Shown: positions 8,557-17,981 of the stretch, one piece after another | Layout: every line of letters starts with the position of its first letter | Numbering within the stretch: the first letter of the stretch is position 1 | Assembly (NCBI RefSeq): GCF_001029445.1 | Contig: NZ_LDOT01000006.1 | Span: 248,001-312,000 of the forward strand | Reading direction: 5' to 3' | Length of the DNA: 64,000 nt | From: Photobacterium aquae | GTDB taxonomy: Bacteria; Pseudomonadota; Gammaproteobacteria; Enterobacterales; Vibrionaceae | Notes under the pieces: generated by a model | The model's database searches: none | Seen by the model: only the letters and a program-made list of their open reading frames with translations | Told to the model about the DNA's origin: nothing | Made by a program: the position numbers and the translations under genes

Positions 8557-9189
8557 CTAGGGCTTTACTTGATCGAAAAGTAGAGTCGCATCGTGAACGC
8601 CCTGAATGGCCATTTGCATGGCGATAACGGTAAGGATCAGCCCCATCAAACGGGTAACGATACTGATGCCGTCCTCGCCGAGGAAGTTGACCAGTTTCTG
8701 GCCGTAGATAAAGCACACCAAGGTGATTAGACACAACACGCCAAAGGCCGTAATGGTTAGCAGGATGTGAAGCATACTTCCGGCGGCTGAATAGTTCATT
8801 GCGGTAGCGATGGTACCGGGACCAGCCAAAATGGGCAGGGCTAGCGGAGAAATAGACACATCCTGCCCTTCGTCGCTGGGTTCGCTACTGTGCATCGAAG
8901 AGCTGTTGCCTTGGAGCATATGATAGCCAACCACGAACACTAAGATCCCACCTGCCAATCTGAGCGCGGGTAGGGTGATTCCGAATACTTGGAAGATCCC
9001 TTTGCCGAGCAGGCTGAAGGCGGCGACGATGCAAAAGGCGGTAAAGGTTGCTTTGATGGCAGTATTACGTTGCTGGCTGGCTGATTGTTTGGCGGTTAGG
9101 CCGATAAAAACCGCGGTGTTGGCTACGGGGTTCATAATGGCAAAAAAGCCCATGAAGACAGAAAAGCCTGCGGTAACGAGATCATGCAT
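8557..9189 (-). CDS. MarC family integral membrane protein
   Basis: The 210-residue product is a MarC/UPF0056 protein with six predicted membrane helices. The first helix carries the family segment GFFAIMNPVANTAVFIGLTA, and the second half carries LPILAGPGTIATAMNYSA. The repeated pair of NP/GPG motifs on helices 1 and 4 is characteristic. Members were once linked to multiple antibiotic resistance, but that link has not held up and the transported substrate is unknown. The start has a good ribosome site (AGGGGA, about 7 bases upstream). It is convergent with the oppA-like gene and follows the moeB terminator, so it is probably transcribed alone. Confidence 0.92.
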   Translation of the reverse strand: MHDLVTAGFSVFMGFFAIMNPVANTAVFIGLTAKQSASQQRNTAIKATFTAFCIVAAFSLLGKGIFQVFGITLPALRLAGGILVFVVGYHMLQGNSSSMHSSEPSDEGQDVSISPLALPILAGPGTIATAMNYSAAGSMLHILLTITAFGVLCLITLVCFIYGQKLVNFLGEDGISIVTRLMGLILTVIAMQMAIQGVHDATLLFDQVKP

Positions 9190-9273
9190 GAGGGTTCCCC
9201 TAAGCGCGTTATTGTATTGAGTTTAGGTCTATTTTATTTAGTCATGCGCAAAAAGTTGCGTAAATGCCTCTAT

Positions 9274-9307
9274 AAATAAAAAGCCAGCGACCGAGGTGGC
9301 TGGCTTT
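9274..9307 (-). terminator. Rho-independent terminator of moeAB
   Basis: The stem AAAGCCAGC / GCTGGCTTT lies just past the moeB stop and is followed on the minus strand by a T-rich tract. Confidence 0.85.
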
Positions 9308-9310
9308 CTA

Positions 9311-10063
9311 TTACTCTGCGCTGCAGACGGTGCAGGTAGGCTGTTTACCCAGCTTCATTTCCCGCCAGCTCATGCTCATGGCATCGAGCATCAGGATCTT
9401 GCCTGTTAACGGTTGTCCCATATTGGCGACAACTTTGATCGCTTCCATTGCTTGCACGGCACCAACAATACCGACAACCGGAGACATAATCCCCGCTTCT
9501 ACGCAGGTGAGCGCCTGTTGGCCGAAAAGGGCGCTGAGGCACTGGTAGCAAGGTTCGCCATCTTGGTAGGTGTAGACGCTAATTTGGCCTTCCATGCGGA
9601 TCGCGGCACCAGAGACTAGCGGGGTACGGGCTGCAAAACACAAACGGTTAAGCTGGTTGCGGGTCTCAACGTTATCGCTGCAGTCCAGCACAATATCATG
9701 CTGCTCGATAAGCGGCATAAGGGCGGCGTCATCGAGCCGTTGTGCCAATGTCTCAACCTCGAGGTATGGGTTGATTCGCTGCAATGCCTGCTTGGCAGAT
9801 TCAACCTTGAGCATTCCCACTGTGCTGTCTGAATGCAGGACTTGACGCTGTAGGTTTGATACCTCGACCTTATCGTCATCGATTAATGTCAGTTTACCGA
9901 CTCCGGCGGCTGCCAGATATTGGGTGGATGCGCAGCCAAGGCCACCAGCACCGAGGATCAGCATGGATGCGCCTTTTAGGGCTTCTTGGCCATCGAAGTC
10001 AAATTGGCGCAGAATGATCTGGCGGTTATAGCGCAGCATTTCTGCATCAGAAAGTTCTACCAC
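9311..10063 (-). CDS. moeB: Molybdopterin-synthase adenylyltransferase MoeB
   Basis: MoeB adenylates the C-terminal glycine of MoaD so that it can be thiocarboxylated, a step of molybdopterin synthesis in the cytoplasm. The 250-residue protein has the E1-like Rossmann motif LILGAGGLGCASTQYLAAAG (about 34-53), the conserved DDDKVEVSNLQRQVLH segment, the catalytic DCSDNVETRNQLN segment, and two Cys pairs for structural zinc, CYQC near 177-180 and CTVC at the very C-terminus. The start is a GTG at 10063 with AGGA 8 bases upstream. It follows moeA after 84 bases in the same direction, the classical moeAB order, and a terminator closes the unit. Confidence 0.96.
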   Translation of the reverse strand: MVELSDAEMLRYNRQIILRQFDFDGQEALKGASMLILGAGGLGCASTQYLAAAGVGKLTLIDDDKVEVSNLQRQVLHSDSTVGMLKVESAKQALQRINPYLEVETLAQRLDDAALMPLIEQHDIVLDCSDNVETRNQLNRLCFAARTPLVSGAAIRMEGQISVYTYQDGEPCYQCLSALFGQQALTCVEAGIMSPVVGIVGAVQAMEAIKVVANMGQPLTGKILMLDAMSMSWREMKLGKQPTCTVCSAE

Positions 10064-10147
10064 GAAGTAAATCCTATCTCGTTATATCAGCCGCGTCATA
10101 TTAATGGCTGCGGCTGTGTGCATAGATATTTCCGGATATGCCCGGAA

Positions 10148-11380
10148 TCAGTACATGGTGTGATTAAACAGTTCGATTGTGACTGTTTCGCCTACCTCGA
10201 CACGTCCGCGCTCTTGTTCAAGAACCACAAAGCAGTTTGCTTGGTGCATCGAGCTGAATGCGCCTGAGCCTTGGTTGCCGGTTGTGGCGACTTCTACTTG
10301 GCCTTGGGCATTGATCTGGTAGATGCCGCGTTGGTAGTCGGCACGTCCTGGACGTTTCTTGAAGGTTGTTGTTGCCTTGGCTGCCAAACGCTGTGGTGGC
10401 GTGTATTGGCTGTGACCGGCAAGTTTTGCCAGCATAGGTTGTACCAGCTGGTAAAGGGTAACCATCGCAGAAACAGGGTTGCCCGGCAGGCCACAGAACC
10501 AAGTGTTCTTAATGGTACCAAAAGCGAATGGTTTGCCCGGCTTCATTGCGATTTTCCAGAAGCCAATTTCACCTTCTTGATCCAAAATATCTTTGGTGTA
10601 GTCGGCTTCACCCACACTGACACCACCAGAGGTGATCAGTACGTCGGCTTGGGTTGCCGCATTGAATGCGTCACGCAGTTTTGTTGGATCATCAGGAATG
10701 ATACCAAGATCCATCACATCACAGCCGAATTTTTCCAGCAGGGCACGGATGCCGTAGCGGTTGCTGTCGTAAATCTGTCCTGCATCCAGTGTTTCGCCAA
10801 CAGGGCGCAGCTCATCACCGGTTGAGAAGAAGGCGACAACCGGACGGCGGTAAACCGGCAGGGTGGCGATGCCCAGTGAGGCCAGTAGCGGCATTTCGCG
10901 TGCCGTAATACGGTTGCCTTTAGCCACAACGACTTCACCCAGTTTCACGTCATCACCAATAGGACGAACGTTCTCTCCTTGCTTGGCACGGCCGGTAAAA
11001 CGGATTTGATTGCCGTTGGCTTCCGTTTCTTCTTGCATGATAACGGTGTCAGTCCCTGCGGGGATTTCTGCACCGGTCATAATACGGATGCATTGACCTG
11101 GCTGGCAGGTTCCTTCAAATGGGATACCTGCAAAGGATTTGCCGACCATTTCCAGCGTATCTGTATGCTCGAGATCGGTAATACGAAGGGCATAACCGTC
11201 CATTGCCGAATTGGCAAATGGCGGTACGTTGATCGGCGAGCAGATGTCATCAGCCAGTACCAAGCCCATTACATCGGTTAGCGGTACAGAATGTACCGTT
11301 TCAAGCGGGCTCACCTGGTCAAGAATTTTGCCTAGCGCAGTTTCGACAGGGATCAATCCCGGTGTGTCACAACATCCCAT
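10148..11380 (-). CDS. moeA: Molybdopterin molybdenumtransferase MoeA
   Basis: MoeA inserts molybdate into adenylylated molybdopterin, giving Mo-molybdopterin. The 410-residue protein matches E. coli MoeA in length and order. [10 protein letters not shown] lies near residue 60, RIMTGAEIPAG near 95, FFSTGDEL and YDSNRYGIRALLE in the central MoCF-binding domain, TSGGVSVGEADYTKDIL and KPFAFG after it, GLPGNPVSAMVTLYQLV later, and a beta-rich domain IV ends the protein. I chose ATG 11380 (MGCCDTPGLIPVETALGKIL) because 21 upstream codons do not fit the family. It is the first gene of moeA-moeB and diverges from folE. The window holds a second MoeA, fused to MobB, at 47810-49585. Confidence 0.96.
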   Translation of the reverse strand: MGCCDTPGLIPVETALGKILDQVSPLETVHSVPLTDVMGLVLADDICSPINVPPFANSAMDGYALRITDLEHTDTLEMVGKSFAGIPFEGTCQPGQCIRIMTGAEIPAGTDTVIMQEETEANGNQIRFTGRAKQGENVRPIGDDVKLGEVVVAKGNRITAREMPLLASLGIATLPVYRRPVVAFFSTGDELRPVGETLDAGQIYDSNRYGIRALLEKFGCDVMDLGIIPDDPTKLRDAFNAATQADVLITSGGVSVGEADYTKDILDQEGEIGFWKIAMKPGKPFAFGTIKNTWFCGLPGNPVSAMVTLYQLVQPMLAKLAGHSQYTPPQRLAAKATTTFKKRPGRADYQRGIYQINAQGQVEVATTGNQGSGAFSSMHQANCFVVLEQERGRVEVGETVTIELFNHTMY

Positions 11381-11719
11381 AGTAGGTATCCGTCTTTCGT
11401 TCTTATGTAAGCAATTATTATGACAAAAAATGGGCAGGTTCACTAATCCCCAATAGGAATACTACGGATTATCCGTTTAACTGCTGTAACTTGAATCAGA
11501 CTTTGTCGCTATTTTAGCCAGAGGGATTGCAGAGTTTACGGTGGTGCACGGCTTAATTATCCATGCATTTTTTAAGGGAAAATAAGTCGCTTGAGCTAAA
11601 AAGGTGATAGAGGTATCCTTCGTCATCACAGTTTACTGGCAGTTAGATGCAATTTGATGATTGATTTTGTGTATCTAATAGGGCATTGAAATCCATGGCC
11701 AGCCAGTTGGAGGAGTAGA
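11381..11719. other. Divergent promoter region between moeA and folE
   Basis: About 340 bases separate the two start codons and must hold both promoters. I see no complete riboswitch motif and no convincing operator. The folE side ends in a strong ribosome site, GGAGGAG at 11709-11715. Confidence 0.5.
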
Positions 11720-12373
11720 ATGACAACATATAGCGAATCAGCGTTGAAGGTACGCCAAGCACTGGCAGATCGTGGCCTTGAAACCCCAATGACTGAACAG
11801 TCGATCAGCCGTGAAGAGAAAAAAGAGAAGATCGAACATCATATGCGCGAGATCCTCGAGCTTCTATCGCTGGATCTGACCGATGACAGCTTGGTTGAAA
11901 CGCCACATCGCATCGCGAAAATGTATGTCGATGAGATTTTTTCGGGATTGGATTATGCCAATTTTCCGAAGATCACCGTTATCGAAAACAAGATGAATTG
12001 TGATGAGATGGTACGGGTAAAAGATATTACTCTGACTAGTACGTGCGAACATCATTTGGTAACTATCGACGGTAAGGCGACGGTAGCCTATATTCCTCGT
12101 GGCAAGATTATTGGTTTGTCCAAGATCAACCGTATTGTTCGTTTCTTTGCCCAACGTCCACAGGTTCAAGAGCGCATGACCCAGCAAATTCTGGTTGCGT
12201 TGCAAACCTTGTTGGAAAGCGAGGATGTTGCGGTGACGATTGACGCTACCCATTACTGCGTGAAGGCTCGTGGTGTTATGGATGCAACAAGCGAAACGAC
12301 AACCACTGCACTGGGTGGTATTTTCAAACGTAATCCTGCGACCCGTGCCGAATTTTTGCACGGCATCCGCTGA
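11720..12373 (+). CDS. folE: GTP cyclohydrolase I
   Basis: FolE converts GTP to 7,8-dihydroneopterin triphosphate, the first step of tetrahydrofolate synthesis. The 217-residue protein carries the zinc and substrate signature [20 protein letters not shown], then [19 protein letters not shown] and the [10 protein letters not shown] helix. The second zinc Cys and catalytic His lie in [11 protein letters not shown]. Length equals the E. coli enzyme (222) closely. The start is firm because GGAGGAG lies a few bases upstream. It is transcribed away from moeA and closed by its own terminator, so it forms a single-gene unit. Confidence 0.97.
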   Translation: MTTYSESALKVRQALADRGLETPMTEQSISREEKKEKIEHHMREILELLSLDLTDDSLVETPHRIAKMYVDEIFSGLDYANFPKITVIENKMNCDEMVRVKDITLTSTCEHHLVTIDGKATVAYIPRGKIIGLSKINRIVRFFAQRPQVQERMTQQILVALQTLLESEDVAVTIDATHYCVKARGVMDATSETTTTALGGIFKRNPATRAEFLHGIR

Positions 12374-12411
12374 ACAAGCGTTTGTCAGTGATAAACAATA
12401 TTAATACTATG

Positions 12412-12441
12412 AAGCCAGCAGCGTTGTCTGCTGGCTTTTTT
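12412..12441 (+). terminator. Rho-independent terminator of folE
   Basis: The stem AAGCCAGCA / TGCTGGCTT with a 7-base loop is followed by six T. Confidence 0.92.
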
Positions 12442-12479
12442 GTCATTTGTTCTAATCAACACGCACGCTAGTAGATGGT

Positions 12480-13427
12480 ATGGATCTGATTAAGCTTTCC
12501 CGAATTAGCATGAAGCACTTGATCACACTGCATGTGATGCTTGATACCTTGAGCGTTACCGCCAGTGCTGAGCGACTTTGTCTGAGCCCTTCTTCGGTTA
12601 GCAAGACATTGACGCAGCTTCGTGAGAACCTCAATGATGAGCTGTTTTATCGGCATGGGAACCAACTTGTTGCAACGCCATTAGCACGTCGTCTGGGACC
12701 GACAGTACACCAGATGATTAACGAGATGAATCAGATGCTGACGCAGGAGGCGTTTGATCCGTCTTCCTACGAGGGGCGTTTCTCTTTGGCGATGCGAGAG
12801 AGCACCTTTGAGCTTCTGGCTGCCAAGCTGACGGCAAGGGTACTGGAAGCCTCGCCGGGGATGCGATTGGAAATCTGGTCGCGCGACAGCATGGGCTTGG
12901 ACAGTTTGGCGAAAGGGCAGCTCGATTTTATTATTTTGCCCCATGACAAGAGCCAGCCACCTAGCGCCCAGAGCAACTTGGTATGGGAAACTCTGCTTGA
13001 TGACGAGATGATTTGTCTGATGCGGGAAAGTCATCCGCTCGCAGATCAGCCTTTGGGGATCGACGACTATCTCAGCTATGGCCATATCGGGATCATGGAT
13101 AGCGATCTCAATGTGCCTTACTTTGAGATGCAACTGGCACAGCATCATCAGAAGCGGCGTATCGCCGTGAATGTACCCGATTTCGGTAGTGCGGCGGTAA
13201 TGTGCCATCATAGTGATTTGCTGTTTACCTGCTCGCGACAATGGGCCGATGTGGCATTGCAGGCTAAGGGGTTGGTTGTTAAGCCGTTGCCGTTTAATTA
13301 TGGTGAAGTGGCCTATAGCGTGGTCTGGCATCAACCAAGCATGAATGATCCGGCTCAGCGCTGGCTCTATGAACAAATTGTTGCGGTATCTAAAGCGGCA
13401 CGTTCTGAAGAAGAAAAAACGGCATAA
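12480..13427 (+). CDS. LysR family transcriptional regulator
   Basis: The 315-residue protein has a LysR-type winged helix-turn-helix over residues 10-70 (SVTASAERLCLSPSSVSKTL, then LRENLNDELFYR). A periplasmic-binding-like effector domain follows from about residue 95 (FSLAMRESTFELLAAKLT). Such proteins usually control a neighbouring or divergent operon in response to a small ligand. Here the gene converges on yjjW-yjjI, separated by a shared hairpin, so its target is not obvious from position. The effector is unknown. The stop codon lies inside the terminator hairpin. Confidence 0.9.
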   Translation: MDLIKLSRISMKHLITLHVMLDTLSVTASAERLCLSPSSVSKTLTQLRENLNDELFYRHGNQLVATPLARRLGPTVHQMINEMNQMLTQEAFDPSSYEGRFSLAMRESTFELLAAKLTARVLEASPGMRLEIWSRDSMGLDSLAKGQLDFIILPHDKSQPPSAQSNLVWETLLDDEMICLMRESHPLADQPLGIDDYLSYGHIGIMDSDLNVPYFEMQLAQHHQKRRIAVNVPDFGSAAVMCHHSDLLFTCSRQWADVALQAKGLVVKPLPFNYGEVAYSVVWHQPSMNDPAQRWLYEQIVAVSKAARSEEEKTA

Positions 13428-13440
13428 TGCCGTTTTTTTA
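13414..13440. terminator. Bidirectional terminator overlapping both convergent gene ends
   Basis: The stem AAAAAACGGCA / TGCCGTTTTTT has the LysR-gene stop codon in its loop and reaches the last codon of yjjW on the other strand. It can terminate transcripts in both directions while using almost no intergenic DNA. Confidence 0.88.
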
Positions 13441-14304
13441 TATCCCCATTCGGTAAGTGACACGTACGCCCTTTGTTTCAAGCTGGTGGGCAAAGTGCTC
13501 TATCTGCAAATTGCTGCAGGTATCCCATTCTAATGCTTCACCCGTGACACCATGATGTTGAAAAGCGTTGAGACGGATGGTGGTTCTACGCGGAAGCTCC
13601 CTCAGGTAAGATGCCAGCTCGTCGATTTCACGTTCGTAGTCAGTGATCCCCGGTATATGGAGTAGGCGCAACTCTTCCAATTTGTCATGTTGTTTTAGCA
13701 GGGCAATGGACTGCATGACACGATGATTACTTCGTCCTGTTATCCAGCGGTGGGTTTCTTGCTGCCATGCCTTGAGGTCAATCATCGCTCCGTCCATGAC
13801 GGGCAGTAGCTTTTCCCAACCTGTTTCGCTCAGGCTGCCATTACTATCAATCAGGCAGGTTAAATGACACAGGGCAGGATCTTGCTTTATGGCGTTGAAA
13901 AGGGCATGGATAAAACCTGCTTGTAATGTCGCTTCACCGCCGCTGACCGTGATGCCTGTCAGAAAAGGGCTATGCTGTCGGATATGCGAGAGCATGTCGG
14001 TAACACTAACCGTTTGTGTTTTCGGATTTGACTGCTGTGGGCAGACAGCAAGGCATTTGTCACAATGGGTACATGTATTGGCCTGCCAGGCTATTTTGCC
14101 ATTAATTAATTGCAACGATCCTGTGGGGCAATGAATGGCACAGTCTCCGCAATGGTCACATAGACCGATAGTGTGGGGGTTATGGCAATTCTTGCACTGA
14201 TAATTGCACCCTTGCAGGAAGATAACGAGCCTGTTGCCAGGCCCGTCTACACATGAAAAATTGAGTATCTTACTGACCGTTGCAGTAGCGTGGAGTTTGC
14301 TCAC
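13438..14304 (-). CDS. yjjW: Glycyl-radical enzyme activase YjjW
   Basis: YjjW is a radical-SAM activase expected to generate the glycyl radical on its partner YjjI using S-adenosylmethionine and a reduced 4Fe-4S cluster. The 288-residue protein has the radical-SAM triad CNYQCKNC near residues 33-40, then a ferredoxin-like insert with two Cys clusters (CDHCGDCAIHC and CTHCDKCLAVC). This is typical of activases for glycyl-radical enzymes. The TVSGGEATLQ segment and the DLKAWQ motif also fit. It overlaps yjjI by 35 bases, so the two are translationally linked. E. coli YjjW is 287 residues. Confidence 0.94.
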   Translation of the reverse strand: MSKLHATATVSKILNFSCVDGPGNRLVIFLQGCNYQCKNCHNPHTIGLCDHCGDCAIHCPTGSLQLINGKIAWQANTCTHCDKCLAVCPQQSNPKTQTVSVTDMLSHIRQHSPFLTGITVSGGEATLQAGFIHALFNAIKQDPALCHLTCLIDSNGSLSETGWEKLLPVMDGAMIDLKAWQQETHRWITGRSNHRVMQSIALLKQHDKLEELRLLHIPGITDYEREIDELASYLRELPRRTTIRLNAFQHHGVTGEALEWDTCSNLQIEHFAHQLETKGVRVTYRMGI

Positions 14305-15808
14305 GGCTAATTACTCGTGGTTGGCGATCCAAAATACCGGTATTTGCTGCTGCTTCGGCACCCAGTCCCGTCGTGTTGGTGCGTGATCCCTGTTCTTTGA
14401 ATTTGGCGACATCAGAGAGCTTGATCATGTAGCCTGTAACACGAATAAGATCGTTGGAGTGCACGTTTGCCGTGAACTCGCGGAATCCGATATTAAGAGC
14501 GCCTTTACACAGCTGGAACATGGCCAGAGGGTTACTCTTTACCGTTTCATCGATGGTCAGAATGTCACTGATCCCCGAGGTGTAATATTGGTGATGTTCT
14601 GCCAATGCCTGAACATGTTGTACTGGATCTGGTTCGCTACCATATGGGATTCGAACGCCAGGGGTTACATCGATATCTAAGCTGATACCACCTTGGGCAT
14701 GGAGCAGAGCCCGTTCCTGATAGCCATATTTCACTGGTGTTGAGGTGACAATGTCACTTAATGTGCGGGAAATCGTATGCCCCAGTTTGTTGGCTTCGCT
14801 GTCATGGCCATATTGCTGCTCGGCTTTTCCGTCTTTTTTCATTAGCAGGTTCACCGCTTCAGCCATCCCGTAGATACCGAACATAGGTGCAAAGCGATCT
14901 TCTTCGATGAGGCCTTCTTGGACGAGGAAGCTGTTAAAGAAACCGGATTCTTCATGCAGGAAGGCGGCACGGGCGTCGATTAGCTCGAACATCAGTTGGC
15001 TATAGTAAGGCAGTACATCGTTGAAGAAGTGTGCTGATGAGGCAGCGTCTTCAGCGACTTTTTTCAGGTTCATCCGCACTAATGTATTGGCACCACCAGC
15101 AAGAGGTAGCGAGTTGTAGCAGCTGACAATACCGAACCCTTTGGCATCATAGGCATTGGCATGCATAGGGTAGTTGGCGATATGGGGCTTGCTGCATTCG
15201 CAAATATTTTGGCAGGCTTGCTGGAGTAGGCTGTCTGGCGTGATAGCCGGATCGTACATAAAGGTCAGGTTTGGGGCAACCTGCTTGAGTTCGGCATCAA
15301 CGCGCAGGATAGTGCGGCAAACGATATTGTCTGATGGGCCGATGTTTACGTGCATGAAGGCATCAGGCAGAGTGCGGTCTAGCATCATCCAGAACAGGCG
15401 AAGTTTACGATATAGCGTCTCTTCGTCTATTTCTTTGACATAAGGTAAAAGCACGTCATCAAGTTGCCCTAGGTAAACTGGGATACTAGTTACTGACGGG
15501 ACGTGATGATAAAGAATGGTCAGGCTGTTTAGTGCTTCATCAAGATCGCGAGCGGGTGCCAGTTCAAGGTACTCAGACCCGTTTTTCAAAAATTTGGCGT
15601 AATCCGGTAGCACGTAGCGCGGTTTGTAGGGGGCATGACCTTCAAACATGTCACAAATAATATTGTTATCCAACGCATCTTGAACGGCTTTACTGACCGG
15701 CATATATGGCAGGCTGGCTTCAGCTTCTAAAGCAAGATAATGGGCTTTTTGCTTTGCAGACAGGTGTGGATCACGAACGATATTAGAGAAGTTGGTTTGA
15801 GACGTCAT
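14270..15808 (-). CDS. yjjI: Glycyl-radical enzyme YjjI
   Basis: YjjI (DUF3029 family) is a short glycyl-radical enzyme related to pyruvate formate-lyase and anaerobic ribonucleotide reductase; its physiological substrate is not known. The 512-residue protein has the putative thiyl Cys in GIVSCYNSLPLAGGAN and the radical-bearing Gly in IRVTGYMIKLSD near the C-terminus. The ending ILDRQPRVISREQTPRY is characteristic. It is the first gene of yjjI-yjjW. The enzyme is expected to work only without oxygen because a glycyl radical is destroyed by it. I looked for an FNR box upstream and saw no convincing one. Confidence 0.94.
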   Translation of the reverse strand: MTSQTNFSNIVRDPHLSAKQKAHYLALEAEASLPYMPVSKAVQDALDNNIICDMFEGHAPYKPRYVLPDYAKFLKNGSEYLELAPARDLDEALNSLTILYHHVPSVTSIPVYLGQLDDVLLPYVKEIDEETLYRKLRLFWMMLDRTLPDAFMHVNIGPSDNIVCRTILRVDAELKQVAPNLTFMYDPAITPDSLLQQACQNICECSKPHIANYPMHANAYDAKGFGIVSCYNSLPLAGGANTLVRMNLKKVAEDAASSAHFFNDVLPYYSQLMFELIDARAAFLHEESGFFNSFLVQEGLIEEDRFAPMFGIYGMAEAVNLLMKKDGKAEQQYGHDSEANKLGHTISRTLSDIVTSTPVKYGYQERALLHAQGGISLDIDVTPGVRIPYGSEPDPVQHVQALAEHHQYYTSGISDILTIDETVKSNPLAMFQLCKGALNIGFREFTANVHSNDLIRVTGYMIKLSDVAKFKEQGSRTNTTGLGAEAAANTGILDRQPRVISREQTPRYCNGQ

Positions 15809-16146
15809 TGTAATTAACCATATTTATAATATGGGTAAGAGATTAAGTCTAATATCTTGTTTCTTGAAGTGAAACTAATCTAAGTGTGTTTTTCCATTAT
15901 GGAAATCCGGCGAAGCAGGTCGCATTAATATTTATTGGCTTTTAACACCATTTTTTATTTTAGCGAAGTGGTTGGTAATTCATCGAAGTCATGTCGGCAA
16001 TGATGCAACATTATGATAATTTTGTTGTCATAGTGTCACATTATTGACTAAATATTAAATAGGTACCGCAAGGAAATATTACTGTGTTGCGATGGAGTGC
16101 AAATCAACCATTTAAGGTGGCTGCTGTGCAGCAAAATGGTGACACC
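15809..16146. other. Divergent promoter region of yjjI and the L,D-transpeptidase gene
   Basis: This AT-rich 338-base gap must contain both promoters. I see no clear FNR-type palindrome, repeat or riboswitch in it. Confidence 0.5.
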
Positions 16147-17904
16147 ATGCTTAACTGTTTACGTCGTATATTGGTCCCTTGTTACTGTGCATCAGCATTG
16201 ATGGTGGTATCAGTACCTAGTTTTGCAGAGCTTACAGCCAGTGGCTCGGTGGAAACTCTACCCGATATACAATCCAATATGCTACCAATATCTTCCGCTT
16301 CGCAACAAGCAGAGCCGATAGTTTCATCCCGATTAGATCTTGGTTTAATTAAAGGGGTGGAGATAAGCAGTACGTCTCGGTTGTGTCCGAGTGCAACGTC
16401 TAATCTTTGTTTTAGCAAGCAGTTAGAGCAGGTCTATGCTCTTAATGGTTATCTGCCATTATGGGGGCAGGAATCAGCTCGTGAGGCATTGTTATTGGCT
16501 TTAAAGTCAATATCTTATTCCGGTCTGCTTGATACTATGCGGCCTAGGTTGAACGAGTTAGGGCAACTAGCCGAACAACAAGATCAACGTGGTTATGATT
16601 TGCTGGCGACGGATTCTTACTTGGCTCTGCTGGTATACAGAAAGCAGCTTAGTGAGCATCCCAGTATCTTGTTTCGCCATCAGTACCTGCCTCCTCTTGA
16701 CGAGCAAACTGTTGCCACCTTACCTGCATGGGTGATGGCCTCAGACTTAAATAGCTCGGTATTAATTTCCAGTCTTTATCCCTCGAAAGCCGATTTCGAC
16801 AACGAACGACAGGCTATCGACTATATAGAGTATTTCAATCAGTTGCCTGCTCATCATTTTTCTTCTAAGGGACGTGGTGTAACCAAAGCGGGGGAGGTTG
16901 TCGATAATGGTTATGAGCTGCTGGAGGTTATGTATCGCTTAGGTGATTTGCCCAAAGCACAGTATGAGATTTTGTCTATGCAGCCTAGGGTGGTGAACAG
17001 TGGTGATGTCAATCAAGCTGTCCGTCGCTTCCAAGCACGTAATGGTTTGAACAGTGATGGTATCATCGGCCCAGCAACACGACGCCAGCTCGCATTGCCG
17101 TATCAAGAAATTGCGCGAGTTATTGCGTTGAACCTGCAACGCGGTGTACTCGGTGCAAAAAATCAAGACAGGCCGAGCATTACGGTTAATATTCCAAATT
17201 ATCAGTTAGTGATCACACATCAAGACAAGGTGGTATTTGAATCCAAGGTGATAGTGGGCCGTCCCGATCGGCCAACAAATTTATTCTCGTCGGAACTGAA
17301 TATATTGGTCGTTAATCCGCGCTGGAATGTTCCTGAGACGATAAAAAAGAAAGATATTATTCCCGGTATGAAGCGGTCAACGGATTATCTATCGAGGAAA
17401 AATCTGACGATGATTAAGAGTTGGGGGGATAGAACCGAAATTTCTCCGGAGTTGGTGGAATGGAGTAATGTTGATCCCGATACCTTTCCTTATGAGTTTA
17501 TGCAGGGGCCAGGCCCCCGTAATGCCTTGGGCAATGTCAAATTCTTGATGCCGAATGATTACTCTGTATACCTGCATGACACGCCTGCACGGGGATTGTT
17601 TAACCGGGACAGACGTAATTTAAGCTCTGGTTGTGTCAGGGTAGAGAAGGCGGCGGAGCTTGCCGAATACGTGTTGGATTATCAAGGGCGTCCACGCTGG
17701 CGGAACTACAGTCAGTTAGTCAAGAACCAAGAAACCGATACGATATCGCTGCCAAGGCGGATTGATGTTGATGTGACATACGTAACAGCATGGGTAGATA
17801 GTCAGGGTAATCTGCAAATGCGTGAAGATATTTATGGGTATGATCGGCCTAGTCGTCACACGGCGGATGATAAATACTCTGCGGTAAAAAATTATCGTTA
17901 TTAG
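16147..17904 (+). CDS. L,D-transpeptidase of the LdtD/YcbB type
   Basis: The 585-residue protein is an L,D-transpeptidase that makes 3-3 cross-links in peptidoglycan in the periplasm. A signal peptide opens it (LRRILVPCYCASALMVVSVP, then SFA). A peptidoglycan-binding domain lies near residues 285-315 (VRRFQARNGLNSDGIIGPAT). The YkuD catalytic domain follows from about 340 to 510, with the His of VYLHDTPARGLF and the catalytic Cys of LSSGCVRVEKA. The order and size match E. coli LdtD (615). I prefer ATG 16147 because it directly precedes the signal peptide; a GTG at 16084 is in frame but would put 21 odd residues ahead of it. A shared terminator lies downstream. Confidence 0.93.
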   Translation: MLNCLRRILVPCYCASALMVVSVPSFAELTASGSVETLPDIQSNMLPISSASQQAEPIVSSRLDLGLIKGVEISSTSRLCPSATSNLCFSKQLEQVYALNGYLPLWGQESAREALLLALKSISYSGLLDTMRPRLNELGQLAEQQDQRGYDLLATDSYLALLVYRKQLSEHPSILFRHQYLPPLDEQTVATLPAWVMASDLNSSVLISSLYPSKADFDNERQAIDYIEYFNQLPAHHFSSKGRGVTKAGEVVDNGYELLEVMYRLGDLPKAQYEILSMQPRVVNSGDVNQAVRRFQARNGLNSDGIIGPATRRQLALPYQEIARVIALNLQRGVLGAKNQDRPSITVNIPNYQLVITHQDKVVFESKVIVGRPDRPTNLFSSELNILVVNPRWNVPETIKKKDIIPGMKRSTDYLSRKNLTMIKSWGDRTEISPELVEWSNVDPDTFPYEFMQGPGPRNALGNVKFLMPNDYSVYLHDTPARGLFNRDRRNLSSGCVRVEKAAELAEYVLDYQGRPRWRNYSQLVKNQETDTISLPRRIDVDVTYVTAWVDSQGNLQMREDIYGYDRPSRHTADDKYSAVKNYRY

Positions 17905-17917
17905 TTGACTGAACTAT

Positions 17918-17962
17918 AAAAAAACACCCCGTATCGGCATAGTCGGTACGGGGTGTTTTTAT
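17918..17962. terminator. Bidirectional terminator between the L,D-transpeptidase and TerC genes
   Basis: The stem ACACCCCGTA / TACGGGGTGT is flanked by an A-run and a T-run, so it serves both convergent genes. Confidence 0.92.
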
Positions 17963-17981
17963 TGCATGATCAAGCTAGAAA

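Noticed and set aside
11381..11719. Molybdenum-cofactor riboswitch upstream of moeA
   Set aside because: I looked for the conserved Moco RNA core and saw no matching pattern, so the region is left as a plain promoter gap.
15809..16146. FNR box ahead of yjjI
   Set aside because: A glycyl-radical gene makes FNR control likely, but I found no TTGAT-N4-ATCAA-type palindrome close enough to call.
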